64,000 bases of DNA from an uncultured Lachnospiraceae bacterium. GTDB lineage: Bacteria; Bacillota; Clostridia; Lachnospirales; Lachnospiraceae. The translations under genes and the position numbers were made by a program. Position 1 is the stretch's first letter. Each line of letters opens with the position of its first letter. Positions 57,750-64,000 of the stretch are shown here, in pieces. Under the pieces are notes generated by a model. The model was given only the letters and a program-made list of their open reading frames with translations. It made no database searches and was not told where the DNA came from. The stretch is from NCBI GenBank assembly GCA_947382415.1, contig CANCYO010000010.1:1-64000 (forward strand). The letters run 5' to 3'.

Positions 57750-58646
57750 TCATAATCTGTCTGACCGGTATTCTGAAAAGTCAGACTTTAACATTTCAAG
57801 CAGTTTCTCTGCAATCGGGGTCAAAACCTGATATTTTTTCCAGATTAAATATATTTTGGTCTCGAGCCTGGGAGACAGTGGGCGGAATACAAGCCCGCTG
57901 TCAGGGCTTGTGTCGATGAGATGCTCCAGAGTCAGGAGCAGGCCAAGGCCTTCTCTGACAAAAAGGGAGCCGTTATAGGACAGGCGGAAGGACCCCTCCA
58001 GATGCAGTTTCTCTATCCTGCCGCCGCACCAATTGGAGATATCGCGGCGCCATCCCTGTTCCGAGCAAAACAGCGGAAGATCCATCAGATCCTCTGCGCT
58101 GACAGATTCTTTTTGTGCCAGAGGGCAGTCCCTGGGCATAATGGCGCCCCACAGATCGGCCTCGGGAAACTTCAGATAATGATATTTGCCGGTATTTGGC
58201 TCATCGGCCAGCACTGCAAAATCAATGACTCCTTTGTCCAGTTTTTCCGTTACCTGTTCTGTGTCGCCGCTGGTTATGTGATAGTGCATATCCGGATAAC
58301 TGTTTTTAAAGGTCTTGATTGCGGAGGCGAGGTGTCTGATCTGGTAGGTTTCCGCCAGACCGAAATAGATGTCGCCGCCTAAAATGTCATCCAGCGTGAG
58401 AAATTCTGCCGTGATCTTGTCGGCCATCCGCACGAGATCCTCCGCCCGCTTGCGCAGCAGGAGTCCCTCCTCTGTAAGCTGTATACTGAAGCTGTGCCGT
58501 GTGAAAAGCTTCTTTCCCAGCTCGTCTTCAAGGGCTTTTAACTGTTTTGAGAGTGTGGGCTGGGTAACATGCAGGATCTGGGCCGCACGGGTCATATTTT
58601 CCTCTCTCGCCACTGCGAGAAAATATCTCATGGTTCGCAATTCCAT
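57750..58646 (-). CDS. LysR-family transcriptional regulator
   Basis: 298 residues. The N-terminal winged helix is typical (ENMTRAAQILHVTQPTLSKQ at about 18-38), with a periplasmic-binding-like effector domain after residue 90. Minus-strand CAGGAG precedes ATG 58646, eight codons inside the longest frame. Divergent from the hydrolase and aldo/keto reductase genes, which it probably controls. Confidence 0.93.
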   Translation of the reverse strand: MELRTMRYFLAVAREENMTRAAQILHVTQPTLSKQLKALEDELGKKLFTRHSFSIQLTEEGLLLRKRAEDLVRMADKITAEFLTLDDILGGDIYFGLAETYQIRHLASAIKTFKNSYPDMHYHITSGDTEQVTEKLDKGVIDFAVLADEPNTGKYHYLKFPEADLWGAIMPRDCPLAQKESVSAEDLMDLPLFCSEQGWRRDISNWCGGRIEKLHLEGSFRLSYNGSLFVREGLGLLLTLEHLIDTSPDSGLVFRPLSPRLETKIYLIWKKYQVLTPIAEKLLEMLKSDFSEYRSDRL

Positions 58647-58714
58647 ATCGTTTCTCCTGTGATAGATCAAAGCCTACAATAGGTATGACAGATGCTGTGA
58701 TATTCTCACAATTC

Positions 58715-58726
58715 ATATCATGATAT
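58715..58726. promoter_or_regulatory. Perfect palindrome in the LysR divergent region
   Basis: ATATCATGATAT, midway between the two divergent genes; it fits the T-N11-A form of LysR-type operators. Confidence 0.45.
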
Positions 58727-58832
58727 AAATTATAACTATTAGATGGATAAACGTCAACGGGATATAATAAAGCTACACAGGAACAGAAGCAGGATTTTCA
58801 TTCAGAACAGGCAGAAAGGCAGGGATTATAAA

Positions 58833-59813
58833 ATGACTGAGACGATGCAGCTTGAATTGACAGCAGGGTGGGATAAGACATTCCCCGGGAGCGAAAAAGT
58901 GAATCATCGCAAGGTGACGTTTCACAACCGTTACGGCATCACGTTGGCGGCGGATCTCTATGAACCGAAAGGAGTAACCGGCAGGATGGCGGCTATCGCG
59001 GTGTGCGGCCCGTTCGGCGCGGTGAAAGAGCAGGCCTCAGGTCTGTATGCACAGGCCATGGCTGAGCGGGGTTTTCTGACGGTGGCATTCGACCCGTCTT
59101 TTACCGGAGAGAGCGGCGGCATACCGAGATATGTGGCTTCCCCGGACATCAATACGGAGGACTTTCAGGCGGCGGTGGACTTTTTGTCTGTTCAGGAGAA
59201 TGTCGATCCGGAGAGAATCGGGATCATCGGCATCTGCGGCTGGGGAGGTATGGCACTCAATGCGGCGGCCATCGACACGAGGATCAAAGCCACGGCTGCG
59301 TCCACCATGTATGATATGACCAGGGTCAATGCAAAGGGATATTTTGATGCTGAGGACAGTGAGGAGGCCCGCTATGAGAAACGCAAAGCACTGAATGCCC
59401 AGCGGACTGAGGATTACAAAAACGGCGAATATGCCCTTGCCGGCGGTGTGGCTGATCCGCTCCCGGCAGACGCCCCTTACTTTGTCAGGGATTATTATGA
59501 TTATTACAAGACCAGCCGCGGTTATCACGTCCGGTCTCTGAACTCAAATGCCGGATGGAATGTGACTTCTGCGCTGTCCTTCCTCAACATGCCCATCCTG
59601 CAGTATGCCGGCGAGATCCGCAGTGCTGTTCTGGTGATGCACGGCGAGAAGGCTCATTCCTGTTATTTCAGCAAAGACGTCTATGAGAAGCTGACAGGGG
59701 ATAACAAAGAGCTGCTCATTATCCCCGGCGCTGTCCACACGGATCTGTATGACCGGACGGATATCATTCCCTTTGATAAGCTGGAACAATTTTTCGGAGA
59801 ATATCTAAAATGA
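58833..59813 (+). CDS. Alpha/beta hydrolase (YcjY/dienelactone-hydrolase-like)
   Basis: 326 residues, no signal peptide. Starts with LTAGWDKTFPGSEKVNHRKV and a beta-rich strand pair (ITLAADLYEPKG). The elbow at the nucleophile position reads GICGWGGMAL, so the usual Ser is Cys or Gly depending on register, as in dienelactone-hydrolase-like enzymes; the His is in PGAVHTDLYD near residue 300. ATG 58833 is preferred on family length. Overlaps the aldo/keto reductase remnant by ATGA, so the two once formed an operon under the LysR regulator. Confidence 0.85.
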   Translation: MTETMQLELTAGWDKTFPGSEKVNHRKVTFHNRYGITLAADLYEPKGVTGRMAAIAVCGPFGAVKEQASGLYAQAMAERGFLTVAFDPSFTGESGGIPRYVASPDINTEDFQAAVDFLSVQENVDPERIGIIGICGWGGMALNAAAIDTRIKATAASTMYDMTRVNAKGYFDAEDSEEARYEKRKALNAQRTEDYKNGEYALAGGVADPLPADAPYFVRDYYDYYKTSRGYHVRSLNSNAGWNVTSALSFLNMPILQYAGEIRSAVLVMHGEKAHSCYFSKDVYEKLTGDNKELLIIPGAVHTDLYDRTDIIPFDKLEQFFGEYLK

Positions 59814-59971
59814 GCGGGAAGCAGGCCCACCCAGAGGAGACTGCCATGGCAGAAAATAGTTCTTTTGATTTTGAGACCAGAATTGTTATGCTCAATAGCG
59901 GATATGAGATGCCCATATACGGAATTGGCACTTACAGTAATAATGCCAATGGGGCTATTGTGAAAAAGCGG

Positions 59972-60000
59972 TTGACGGAAACACTGATAAGTGCTAACAT
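59972..60000 (+). promoter_or_regulatory. Possible promoter of a short RNA facing the toxin-like gene
   Basis: TTGACG (59972-59977), 17-nt spacer, TAACAT (59995-60000). A transcript from here would end at the shared hairpin near 60099 and overlap the last 30 nt of the toxin-like ORF in antisense. Confidence 0.4.
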
Positions 60001-60063
60001 AGTTTATAGAAAAAAGGTGTTACCATAAAGCAACGGTTCGCCTCGGTTATATGGTTATCAAAG

Positions 60064-60099
60064 AAGCAACCTAACTTTGGTCGGGGCGGTTGCTTTTTT
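60064..60099. terminator. Bidirectional terminator of the toxin-like cassette
   Basis: AAGCAACC (60064-60071) pairs with GGTTGCTT (60088-60095). Plus-strand transcripts end in a T-run (60094-60099); minus-strand transcripts see TTCTTT. The stop codon of the peptide gene touches the stem. Confidence 0.7.
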
Positions 60100-60202
60100 G
60101 ATGTCTTTTATTTCTTTCGGTCTGCCGGATACTGATTATCGTGACGATGATGCTGATGACCGTCACTGCAATACCGGCAAGTTCCAAAATCATTCCGAAC
60201 AT
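60071..60202 (-). CDS. Small hydrophobic peptide, probable type I toxin (holin-like toxin group)
   Basis: 43 residues: MFGMILELAG, one strongly hydrophobic helix (IAVTVISIIVTIISI) and a basic polar tail (RQTERNKRHQKSNRPDQS). This layout fits the small membrane-acting peptides annotated as putative holin-like toxins or type I toxins (Fst, TxpA). Too short for routine gene callers. Its ATG overlaps the stop of a 10-codon ORF (TGATG), so translation is probably coupled. It has its own promoter and a shared terminator. Confidence 0.6.
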   Translation of the reverse strand: MFGMILELAGIAVTVISIIVTIISIRQTERNKRHQKSNRPDQS

Positions 60203-60234
60203 CAATAGTGCCTACCTTCCGCTTTATTTTCCAT
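60202..60234 (-). CDS. 10-codon leader ORF of the toxin-like gene
   Basis: Encodes MENKAEGRHY and has the strongest ribosome site nearby (AAGGAGGGG, about seven bases before the ATG). Its stop overlaps the toxin start as TGATG. Either a coupling leader or, if the ancestral frame was continuous, a frameshifted N-terminus. Confidence 0.45.
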   Translation of the reverse strand: MENKAEGRHY

Positions 60235-60325
60235 ATGTATCCCCTCCTTCGATACAGGAAGCTCTCAAAATGTACTCATCTTGGCAAAAGGCGAACCGCT
60301 ACCCGTTTTGGTAACACCCACATAT

Positions 60326-60353
60326 ATTCTATCATAGTGACAGCGTATTGCAA
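60326..60353 (-). promoter_or_regulatory. Promoter of the toxin-like gene
   Basis: On the minus strand TTGCAA (60348-60353), 16-nt spacer, TAGAAT (60326-60331). The start near 60319 puts the inverted-repeat arm at the very 5' end of the RNA and leaves an 85-nt leader before the 10-codon ORF. Confidence 0.6.
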
Positions 60354-60549
60354 GATACGACATGCAAAAAGAAAGAATTTCCGGACTGGATATTTATCAA
60401 TCCAGAAGCCAGTGGATCGACAAATGTTTCTTTTGTTGACAAAGCGCATTGTGTCTATTTCTTTACGGATACTATCAGCCATTGAAAAGACCGAGGAGGA
60501 GATGGAACAGATCAATGCCCTGGACCGCGGTGAGAAGCATGACTGGTAT

Positions 60550-60581
60550 TAAGTATAATGGGTACTAAGTATAACCGGTAC
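60550..60581. repeat. 16-nt tandem duplication after the aldo/keto reductase stop
   Basis: TAAGTATAATGGGTAC and TAAGTATAACCGGTAC, followed by a partial third copy (CAAGTGTAA). The first TAA is the stop codon. Confidence 0.85.
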
Positions 60582-60588
60582 CAAGTGT

Positions 60589-60644
60589 AAAAAAGATCGG
60601 CTGCAGAAGTAGTCTTTATGGCTAAATCTGCGGCCGGTCCTTTT
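60589..60644 (-). terminator. Terminator of grcA (bidirectional)
   Basis: GATCGGCTGCAGA (60595-60607) pairs with TCTGCGGCCGGTC (60627-60639) through 13 positions, two as G-T. On the minus strand six T follow directly, so it ends the grcA transcript; on the plus strand TTTT follows. Confidence 0.8.
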
Positions 60645-60714
60645 ATGTCATTTTGAATTTTTAATTTTTCAGATACTCAGAACGCTTCGTAATGAAATTG
60701 ACTCATTAAATGGC

Positions 60715-60954
60715 TTAGATGGCCTCGTGGAACGTACGGCTGATTACATCGGCCTGCTGCTCGGGCGTAAGCTTGATGAAGTTTACGGCGTAGCCGCTCA
60801 CGCGGATGGTAAGCTGGGGATAGTTCTCAGGGTGCTTCTGTGCGTCCAGCAGAGTGTCTCTGTTGAGTACGTTCACATTCAGATGATGGCCGCCCTTGGT
60901 GGCATATCCGTCCAAAAGGTTTACGAGATTGTCTACTTGTGCTGTGTTTGTCAT
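60715..60954 (-). CDS. grcA: Stand-alone glycyl-radical protein (GrcA/YfiD-like)
   Basis: 79 residues that equal the C-terminal end of pyruvate formate-lyase: GYATKGGHHLNVNVLNRDTL and the radical site RVSGYAVNF near residue 58, where the Gly carries the radical. Such proteins replace the damaged C-terminus of pyruvate formate-lyase after oxygen exposure. No formate-lyase or activase gene is adjacent. Minus-strand GGAGGG before ATG 60954; the longer frame adds an unlikely basic N-terminus. E. coli GrcA is longer (127). Confidence 0.85.
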   Translation of the reverse strand: MTNTAQVDNLVNLLDGYATKGGHHLNVNVLNRDTLLDAQKHPENYPQLTIRVSGYAVNFIKLTPEQQADVISRTFHEAI

Positions 60955-61085
60955 AACTTTGCCCTCCATTAATTTATTAATAATAGTAATGATTACTGTT
61001 TTCTGATTAAAGAATATCATTTTTTTGATTCTGTGTCTATAGCTTTTTAGCTTTTTTTTTGTACTTTTTTTTATACAATTGTCAG

Positions 61086-61113
61086 GCATATCTGGCGCGT
61101 GGATTCATATACA
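61086..61113 (+). promoter_or_regulatory. Candidate sigma-E promoter of the spoIIIA operon
   Basis: GCATATC (61086-61092), a 13-nt spacer and CATATACA (61106-61113) resemble the mother-cell sigma-E consensus, about 30 bases before the spoIIIAA start. This fits the known control of the operon. Confidence 0.55.
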
Positions 61114-61142
61114 TGGAGAAAGAGGATGGAGGAGGGTTGAGT

Positions 61143-62135
61143 ATGCAGGAGAGTCTGTTACAGCTTTTTCCGCGGGACAGGCAGCATTTTTGGAATAACG
61201 TCTGCAGAAGCGGGGAGAGCATCCGGGAAATCCGGCTGCGCATCGGCCGGCCGGTGCTGGTACAGCGAGCGGAGGGTGAATGCTTTTTGGACGAGCAGGG
61301 AAATTTTACCGACAAAGCCGATCGCGCACACAGGGCGGGACAACAGGAACTGGAAGAGATTCTGATGCATATCTGTCATGACTCTCCCTATGCTTTTGAG
61401 GACGAGCTTCGGCAGGGTTTTATCACAGTGCCCGGAGGACATCGTGTGGGGGTGGCGGGACAGGCTGTGCTGGAGGCGGACGGGAAGCTGCGCACCATAA
61501 AATATATTCACTATATCAACATCCGTATCACCCATCAGATTTTCGGTGTGGCGGAGCCGCTCCTGCCCAGAGTCTATCGGGGGGGACGGCTTTTGAACAC
61601 GCTGATCGTCTCGCCTCCGGGATGCGGTAAGACCACGCTTCTTCGGGAGCTGGTGCGGCGCATTTCCGATGGAAATGCCTACGGGGAGGGACTGAGCGTG
61701 GGAGTGGTGGACGAGCGGTCAGAAATTGCCGGCTCTTATCTGGGGAGGCCGCAGAACGATCTGGGGAGCCGGACGGATGTGCTGGATGCCTGCCCCAAGG
61801 CATTGGGCATGATGCTGCTTTTGCGCTCCATGTCGCCCCGGGTCATCGCTGTGGATGAGCTTGGGGATGATGTGGACGTGGCGGCACTGCGGGCGGCGGC
61901 AGCCTGTGGCAGCAGGATTCTGGCTACGGTGCATGGGACGGATATCGGGGATGTGGCAGCCCGGTTTCCGAAACTTGGACAGACTGCGCTTTTTGATTGT
62001 GTGATCGTGCTGGGAAAACAGGGTGGACAGCCTGTGGTGCGGCGGGTATATGAAGGGGAGGAGGCGGCCTGTGCGTTTTCTGGGAGGGATCATGATTGTG
62101 GGAGGATGTCTGGGCTTAGGTCTGTGGTATCGTGA
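61143..62135 (+). CDS. spoIIIAA: Stage III sporulation protein AA
   Basis: 330 residues. A secretion-type ATPase: Walker A SPPGCGKTTLLREL (near residue 160) and Walker B VIAVDELGDD (near residue 235). In Bacillus this ATPase powers the SpoIIIA-SpoIIQ feeding-tube channel from the mother cell. GGAGGG precedes ATG 61143; the longer frame from 61059 lacks support. Confidence 0.96.
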   Translation: MQESLLQLFPRDRQHFWNNVCRSGESIREIRLRIGRPVLVQRAEGECFLDEQGNFTDKADRAHRAGQQELEEILMHICHDSPYAFEDELRQGFITVPGGHRVGVAGQAVLEADGKLRTIKYIHYINIRITHQIFGVAEPLLPRVYRGGRLLNTLIVSPPGCGKTTLLRELVRRISDGNAYGEGLSVGVVDERSEIAGSYLGRPQNDLGSRTDVLDACPKALGMMLLLRSMSPRVIAVDELGDDVDVAALRAAAACGSRILATVHGTDIGDVAARFPKLGQTALFDCVIVLGKQGGQPVVRRVYEGEEAACAFSGRDHDCGRMSGLRSVVS

Positions 62136-62580
62136 ACAGTTTGTGGGACGGGTTTTGGCTCTGCGCACACTGGAGTCGATTCTGGAGATGCTCATGAGCG
62201 AGATCCGATATGGCAAAGCCACCCTTCCGGAGAGCTGCGGGCAGCTTGCGGCCCGCCTCCCCGGGCCCTTTGACCAATGCCTGCGGCGGATTCAATTTGA
62301 GGCGGGAGGGGGCATTCCCTTTCAGGAGGTGTTTTGCACCCGGATGGAGACCGCTATGAAGGAGCTACCGTTAAAGCGGGAGGACAGAGAGCTCTTTTTG
62401 CAGGCATTTCAGGGACAGGGGTTTCAGGACGGCGCAATGCAGTTAAAACGCCTGGAACAGGGACTTTCACAGCTTTCGGGGCGAATCGCGGCACTGGAGC
62501 GGGAGCAGCGGGAGAAGTGCCGGATGGCAGTGGGACTAGGAGCCATGAGTGGGCTTCTTCTGTTGATCATATTACTGTAA
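62071..62580 (+). CDS. spoIIIAB: Stage III sporulation protein AB
   Basis: 169 residues if the GTG at 62071 is used, close to the 171 of Bacillus. One N-terminal membrane segment (RFLGGIMIVGGCLGLGL), a helical body (LMSEIRYGKATLPESCGQL) and a C-terminal helix. GGGGAGGAGG sits about seven bases before the GTG; ATG 62050 is the alternative. Overlaps spoIIIAA by 65 nt. Confidence 0.93.
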   Translation: MRFLGGIMIVGGCLGLGLWYREQFVGRVLALRTLESILEMLMSEIRYGKATLPESCGQLAARLPGPFDQCLRRIQFEAGGGIPFQEVFCTRMETAMKELPLKREDRELFLQAFQGQGFQDGAMQLKRLEQGLSQLSGRIAALEREQREKCRMAVGLGAMSGLLLLIILL

Positions 62581-62670
62581 ATTCCGCCATCGATCCTGTT
62601 TGACATCAAGCGGGGAACCAGAAGCCGGAAAATAAAAGCGGGGAAATAGAAGCGGAGAATGTGAGGAGCT

Positions 62671-62865
62671 ATGGGAGTAAGTCTGATATTTAAAATTGCA
62701 GCAGTGGGTATCCTGGTGACTATCTTAAGTCAGATATTAAAGCACAGCGGCAGGGATGAGCATTCTTTTCTGGTCAGTCTGGCAGGACTGGTGCTGGTGC
62801 TCTCCTGGATCGTGCCGTACATATATGAGCTGTTTGTGACGATTCAGGCATTGTTTGCGCTGTGA
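62671..62865 (+). CDS. spoIIIAC: Stage III sporulation protein AC
   Basis: 64 residues with two membrane helices (IFKIAAVGILVTILSQIL and FLVSLAGLVLVLSWIVPYI), the standard size and pattern. GTGAGGAG before the ATG. Component of the mother-cell membrane complex. Confidence 0.95.
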   Translation: MGVSLIFKIAAVGILVTILSQILKHSGRDEHSFLVSLAGLVLVLSWIVPYIYELFVTIQALFAL

Positions 62866-62942
62866 GCGGACAAAGAAGGCGTGAGGAGAGAGTTGGCTGT
62901 AGAGAACAGACTGTAGAGAGCAGGCGGCGAAGGGGGAGAGAG

Positions 62943-63329
62943 ATGGCGGAGATGATCAAGGTGGGAGCGCTGGGAATCGCAGGGGTCCTTCTGGCGGTGC
63001 AGTTCAAGGCCCAGAAACAGGAATATGGAGTTTTGATCGGATTTTGTATCAGTATTCTGATCTTTTGCTATTCGCTGAGGCAGGTGGAAGCGGTACTGCA
63101 GCAGTTTGGCGCATTGCAGAAATATCTGGGCAGCGCCCAGGGATATCTCTCTATCCTGGTCAAGGTCCTGGGCATTACCTATATCTGCGAATTCAGCGCC
63201 GGTATCTGCAAGGACGCGGGCTTTGCCGCCGTGTCCGACCAGATCGAGATATTGGGGAAGCTTGCGGTGATTTTTGCGGGACTTCCGGTGCTCTTTGCGG
63301 TGATCGAGCAGGTGCAGGGACTGGCCTGA
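62943..63329 (+). CDS. spoIIIAD: Stage III sporulation protein AD
   Basis: 128 residues, related to AC, with three or four helices (VGALGIAGVLLAVQFKAQKQ at the start, YICEFSAGICKDAGF in the middle). GGGGGAGAG precedes ATG 62943; the 27 basic residues of the longer frame do not belong. Confidence 0.94.
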   Translation: MAEMIKVGALGIAGVLLAVQFKAQKQEYGVLIGFCISILIFCYSLRQVEAVLQQFGALQKYLGSAQGYLSILVKVLGITYICEFSAGICKDAGFAAVSDQIEILGKLAVIFAGLPVLFAVIEQVQGLA

Positions 63330-63354
63330 GAGCCATGGTTCGGGAGGGAGTTTT

Positions 63355-64000
63355 ATGAATCTGGAAGATATCTGGGCGGACTATGGTCTGGATGGGCTGC
63401 AGGAGGGGATGGACAGGTTGTTTCCGCAGTATGACCTCTCACTGTCCGCGCTTTTGGAGAGGCTCCTGCAGGGTGACGTCATCGGGGCGCTGACGGATTT
63501 TTTTAAGGCTGGTCTTGCGGATATGGCAGGCTCCACCGTCGGCCTGAAAAATATATTTGTGTGGCTTCTGGTGCTGGGAGTGGTCTCCGCGCTGATGAGT
63601 CATTTTGTGGAGGTATTTGACAAGCATCAGGTGGCGGATCTGAGCTTTTACTTTATGTATCTGCTCATGACGGCAATTTTATTGAAGTGTTTTGCCCAGG
63701 CCGCCGTCACCGCTGTGGAGGCATTGGAAAATATTGTGTTGTTCATCCGGCTTTTGATGCCCACCTATCTGCTGGCGGTGGGAGTGGCCACGGGAAGTAT
63801 CACGGCGGGCGGATATTATGAACTGCTTTTGCTTTTGATCTACGGGGTGGAGCAGATTCTGCTTGGGATTGTGGTGCCGCTTATCTACTGCTATTGTCTG
63901 CTGGCAGTGATAAACGGTATCTGGATCGAGGAGAAGTTGACCCTGTTCATCGAATTTATCGAGAAGATGGTGGGATGGATTCTTAAGGCTGCAGTGGGCG
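63355..64000 (+). CDS. spoIIIAE: Stage III sporulation protein AE, cut by the window end
   Basis: The first 215 residues: MNLEDIWADYGLDGL, then a charged segment and several membrane helices (FVWLLVLGVVSALM, FMYLLMTAILLKCF, LLMPTYLLAVGVATG). The full protein is about 390-400 residues and belongs to the channel complex. GGGAGGGAG precedes the ATG. Confidence 0.95.
   Translation, partial: MNLEDIWADYGLDGLQEGMDRLFPQYDLSLSALLERLLQGDVIGALTDFFKAGLADMAGSTVGLKNIFVWLLVLGVVSALMSHFVEVFDKHQVADLSFYFMYLLMTAILLKCFAQAAVTAVEALENIVLFIRLLMPTYLLAVGVATGSITAGGYYELLLLLIYGVEQILLGIVVPLIYCYCLLAVINGIWIEEKLTLFIEFIEKMVGWILKAAVG

Larger units (their letters stand above)
60016..60318. repeat. Inverted repeats bounding a 303-bp cassette
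   Basis: The left arm (60016-60042) and the reverse complement of the right arm (60290-60318) share GGTGTTACCA at the outer end and CGGTTCGCC at the inner end, with 8 and 10 unlike bases between. They enclose the small hydrophobic peptide gene and its leader ORF. No clear target-site duplication is seen. Confidence 0.8.
59810..60552 (+). pseudogene. Aldo/keto reductase gene broken by an insertion or deletion
   Basis: The N-terminal part is normal (ETRIVMLNSGYEMPIYGIGT, up to about 59938), and the last 20 residues are normal (EEEMEQINALDRGEKHDWY, ending at TAA 60550-60552). The 270-odd residues between are gone and are replaced by about 550 nt that includes the small toxin-like gene on the minus strand. 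The start shares ATGA with the hydrolase gene. No catalytic Tyr or Lys remains. Confidence 0.8.

Noticed and set aside
60016..60318. Fst-type antisense control through direct repeats
   Set aside because: The repeats are inverted in DNA, so convergent RNAs would carry the same sequence and could not pair through them. Only the 3' overlap at the terminator remains possible.
1..64000. tRNA, rRNA, prophage or integrative element boundaries
   Set aside because: I read no cloverleaf, rRNA segment, integrase, terminase or long flanking direct repeats anywhere in the window; only the decayed Rpn-type gene and the small toxin-like cassette suggest mobility.

Overview
The window reads as the end of a contig from a Gram-positive, endospore-forming member of the Clostridia, most likely a gut Lachnospiraceae. 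Supporting signs are a spoIIIA sporulation operon at the right edge, the Firmicutes gene order era - yqzL-like - recO, strong AGGAGG-type ribosome sites, many DUF-type lipoproteins typical of that family, and no RNA genes. The first 45 bases are not genomic: they are an Illumina index adapter, so the sequence starts at an assembly edge and truncates the first gene.

Layout. 46-293: 5' end of an acyl-CoA dehydratase activase. 556-10759: a mostly co-directional housekeeping run (rhomboid-like membrane protein, degenerate sigma-70-like protein, unknown protein, M16C peptidase, DUF4349 lipoprotein, era, yqzL-like, recO, lipoprotein, glycyl-tRNA synthetase). 10824-18234: a J-like/TPR protein, a short Hsp70 and alaS. 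18273-23286: two large polytopic membrane proteins and a membrane-anchored D,D-carboxypeptidase. 23325-23854: a decayed Rpn/PD-(D/E)XK transposase-like gene. 23917-26866: an alpha/beta hydrolase and a YyaL-type thioredoxin-domain protein. 26989-34188: a sugar-uptake locus (solute-binding lipoprotein, two permeases, YesM/YesN-type two-component system, cytoplasmic GH30 glycosidase). 34229-38014: a heterodimeric ABC exporter preceded by its own promoter, a 13-codon leader ORF inside a terminator-like hairpin, and four perfect 14-nt repeats. 38054-42925: NSS transporter, SRAP/YedK protein, Y-family polymerase plus small partner, AraC-type HTH protein overlapping a ClpP. 43035-43566: RelB/YafQ toxin-antitoxin pair. 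43755-48512: acetyltransferase, an HD-hydrolase/hexapeptide-acetyltransferase fusion, Fe-S aldo/keto reductase, DUF4261 protein and NYN/OST-HTH protein. 48517-48920: SDR pseudogene. 49107-51694: fruK and ptsI. 51704-55425: divergent GH5 cellulase and transglutaminase-like protein. 55489-57722: DtxR-family regulator, esterase, small membrane protein and a FeoB-associated Cys-rich peptide. 57750-60552: LysR regulator, hydrolase and an aldo/keto reductase gene broken by a segment carrying a small hydrophobic toxin-like peptide. 60715-60954: orphan glycyl-radical protein. 61143-64000: spoIIIAA-AE (AE cut by the window).

How parts fit together. The sugar locus looks like import of a glucan-type oligosaccharide, sensed outside by the YesM/YesN pair and cut inside by GH30. 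The ABC exporter leader resembles ribosome-mediated attenuation known for bmrCD in Bacillus subtilis and is the strongest candidate for an undescribed regulatory unit. The broken aldo/keto reductase with its inverted-repeat-bounded small peptide is the second. Short tandem duplications (12 to 21 nt, two to four copies) recur in intergenic DNA through the window, three of them with a 14-nt period. Family names were assigned by reading the translations, not by database search.
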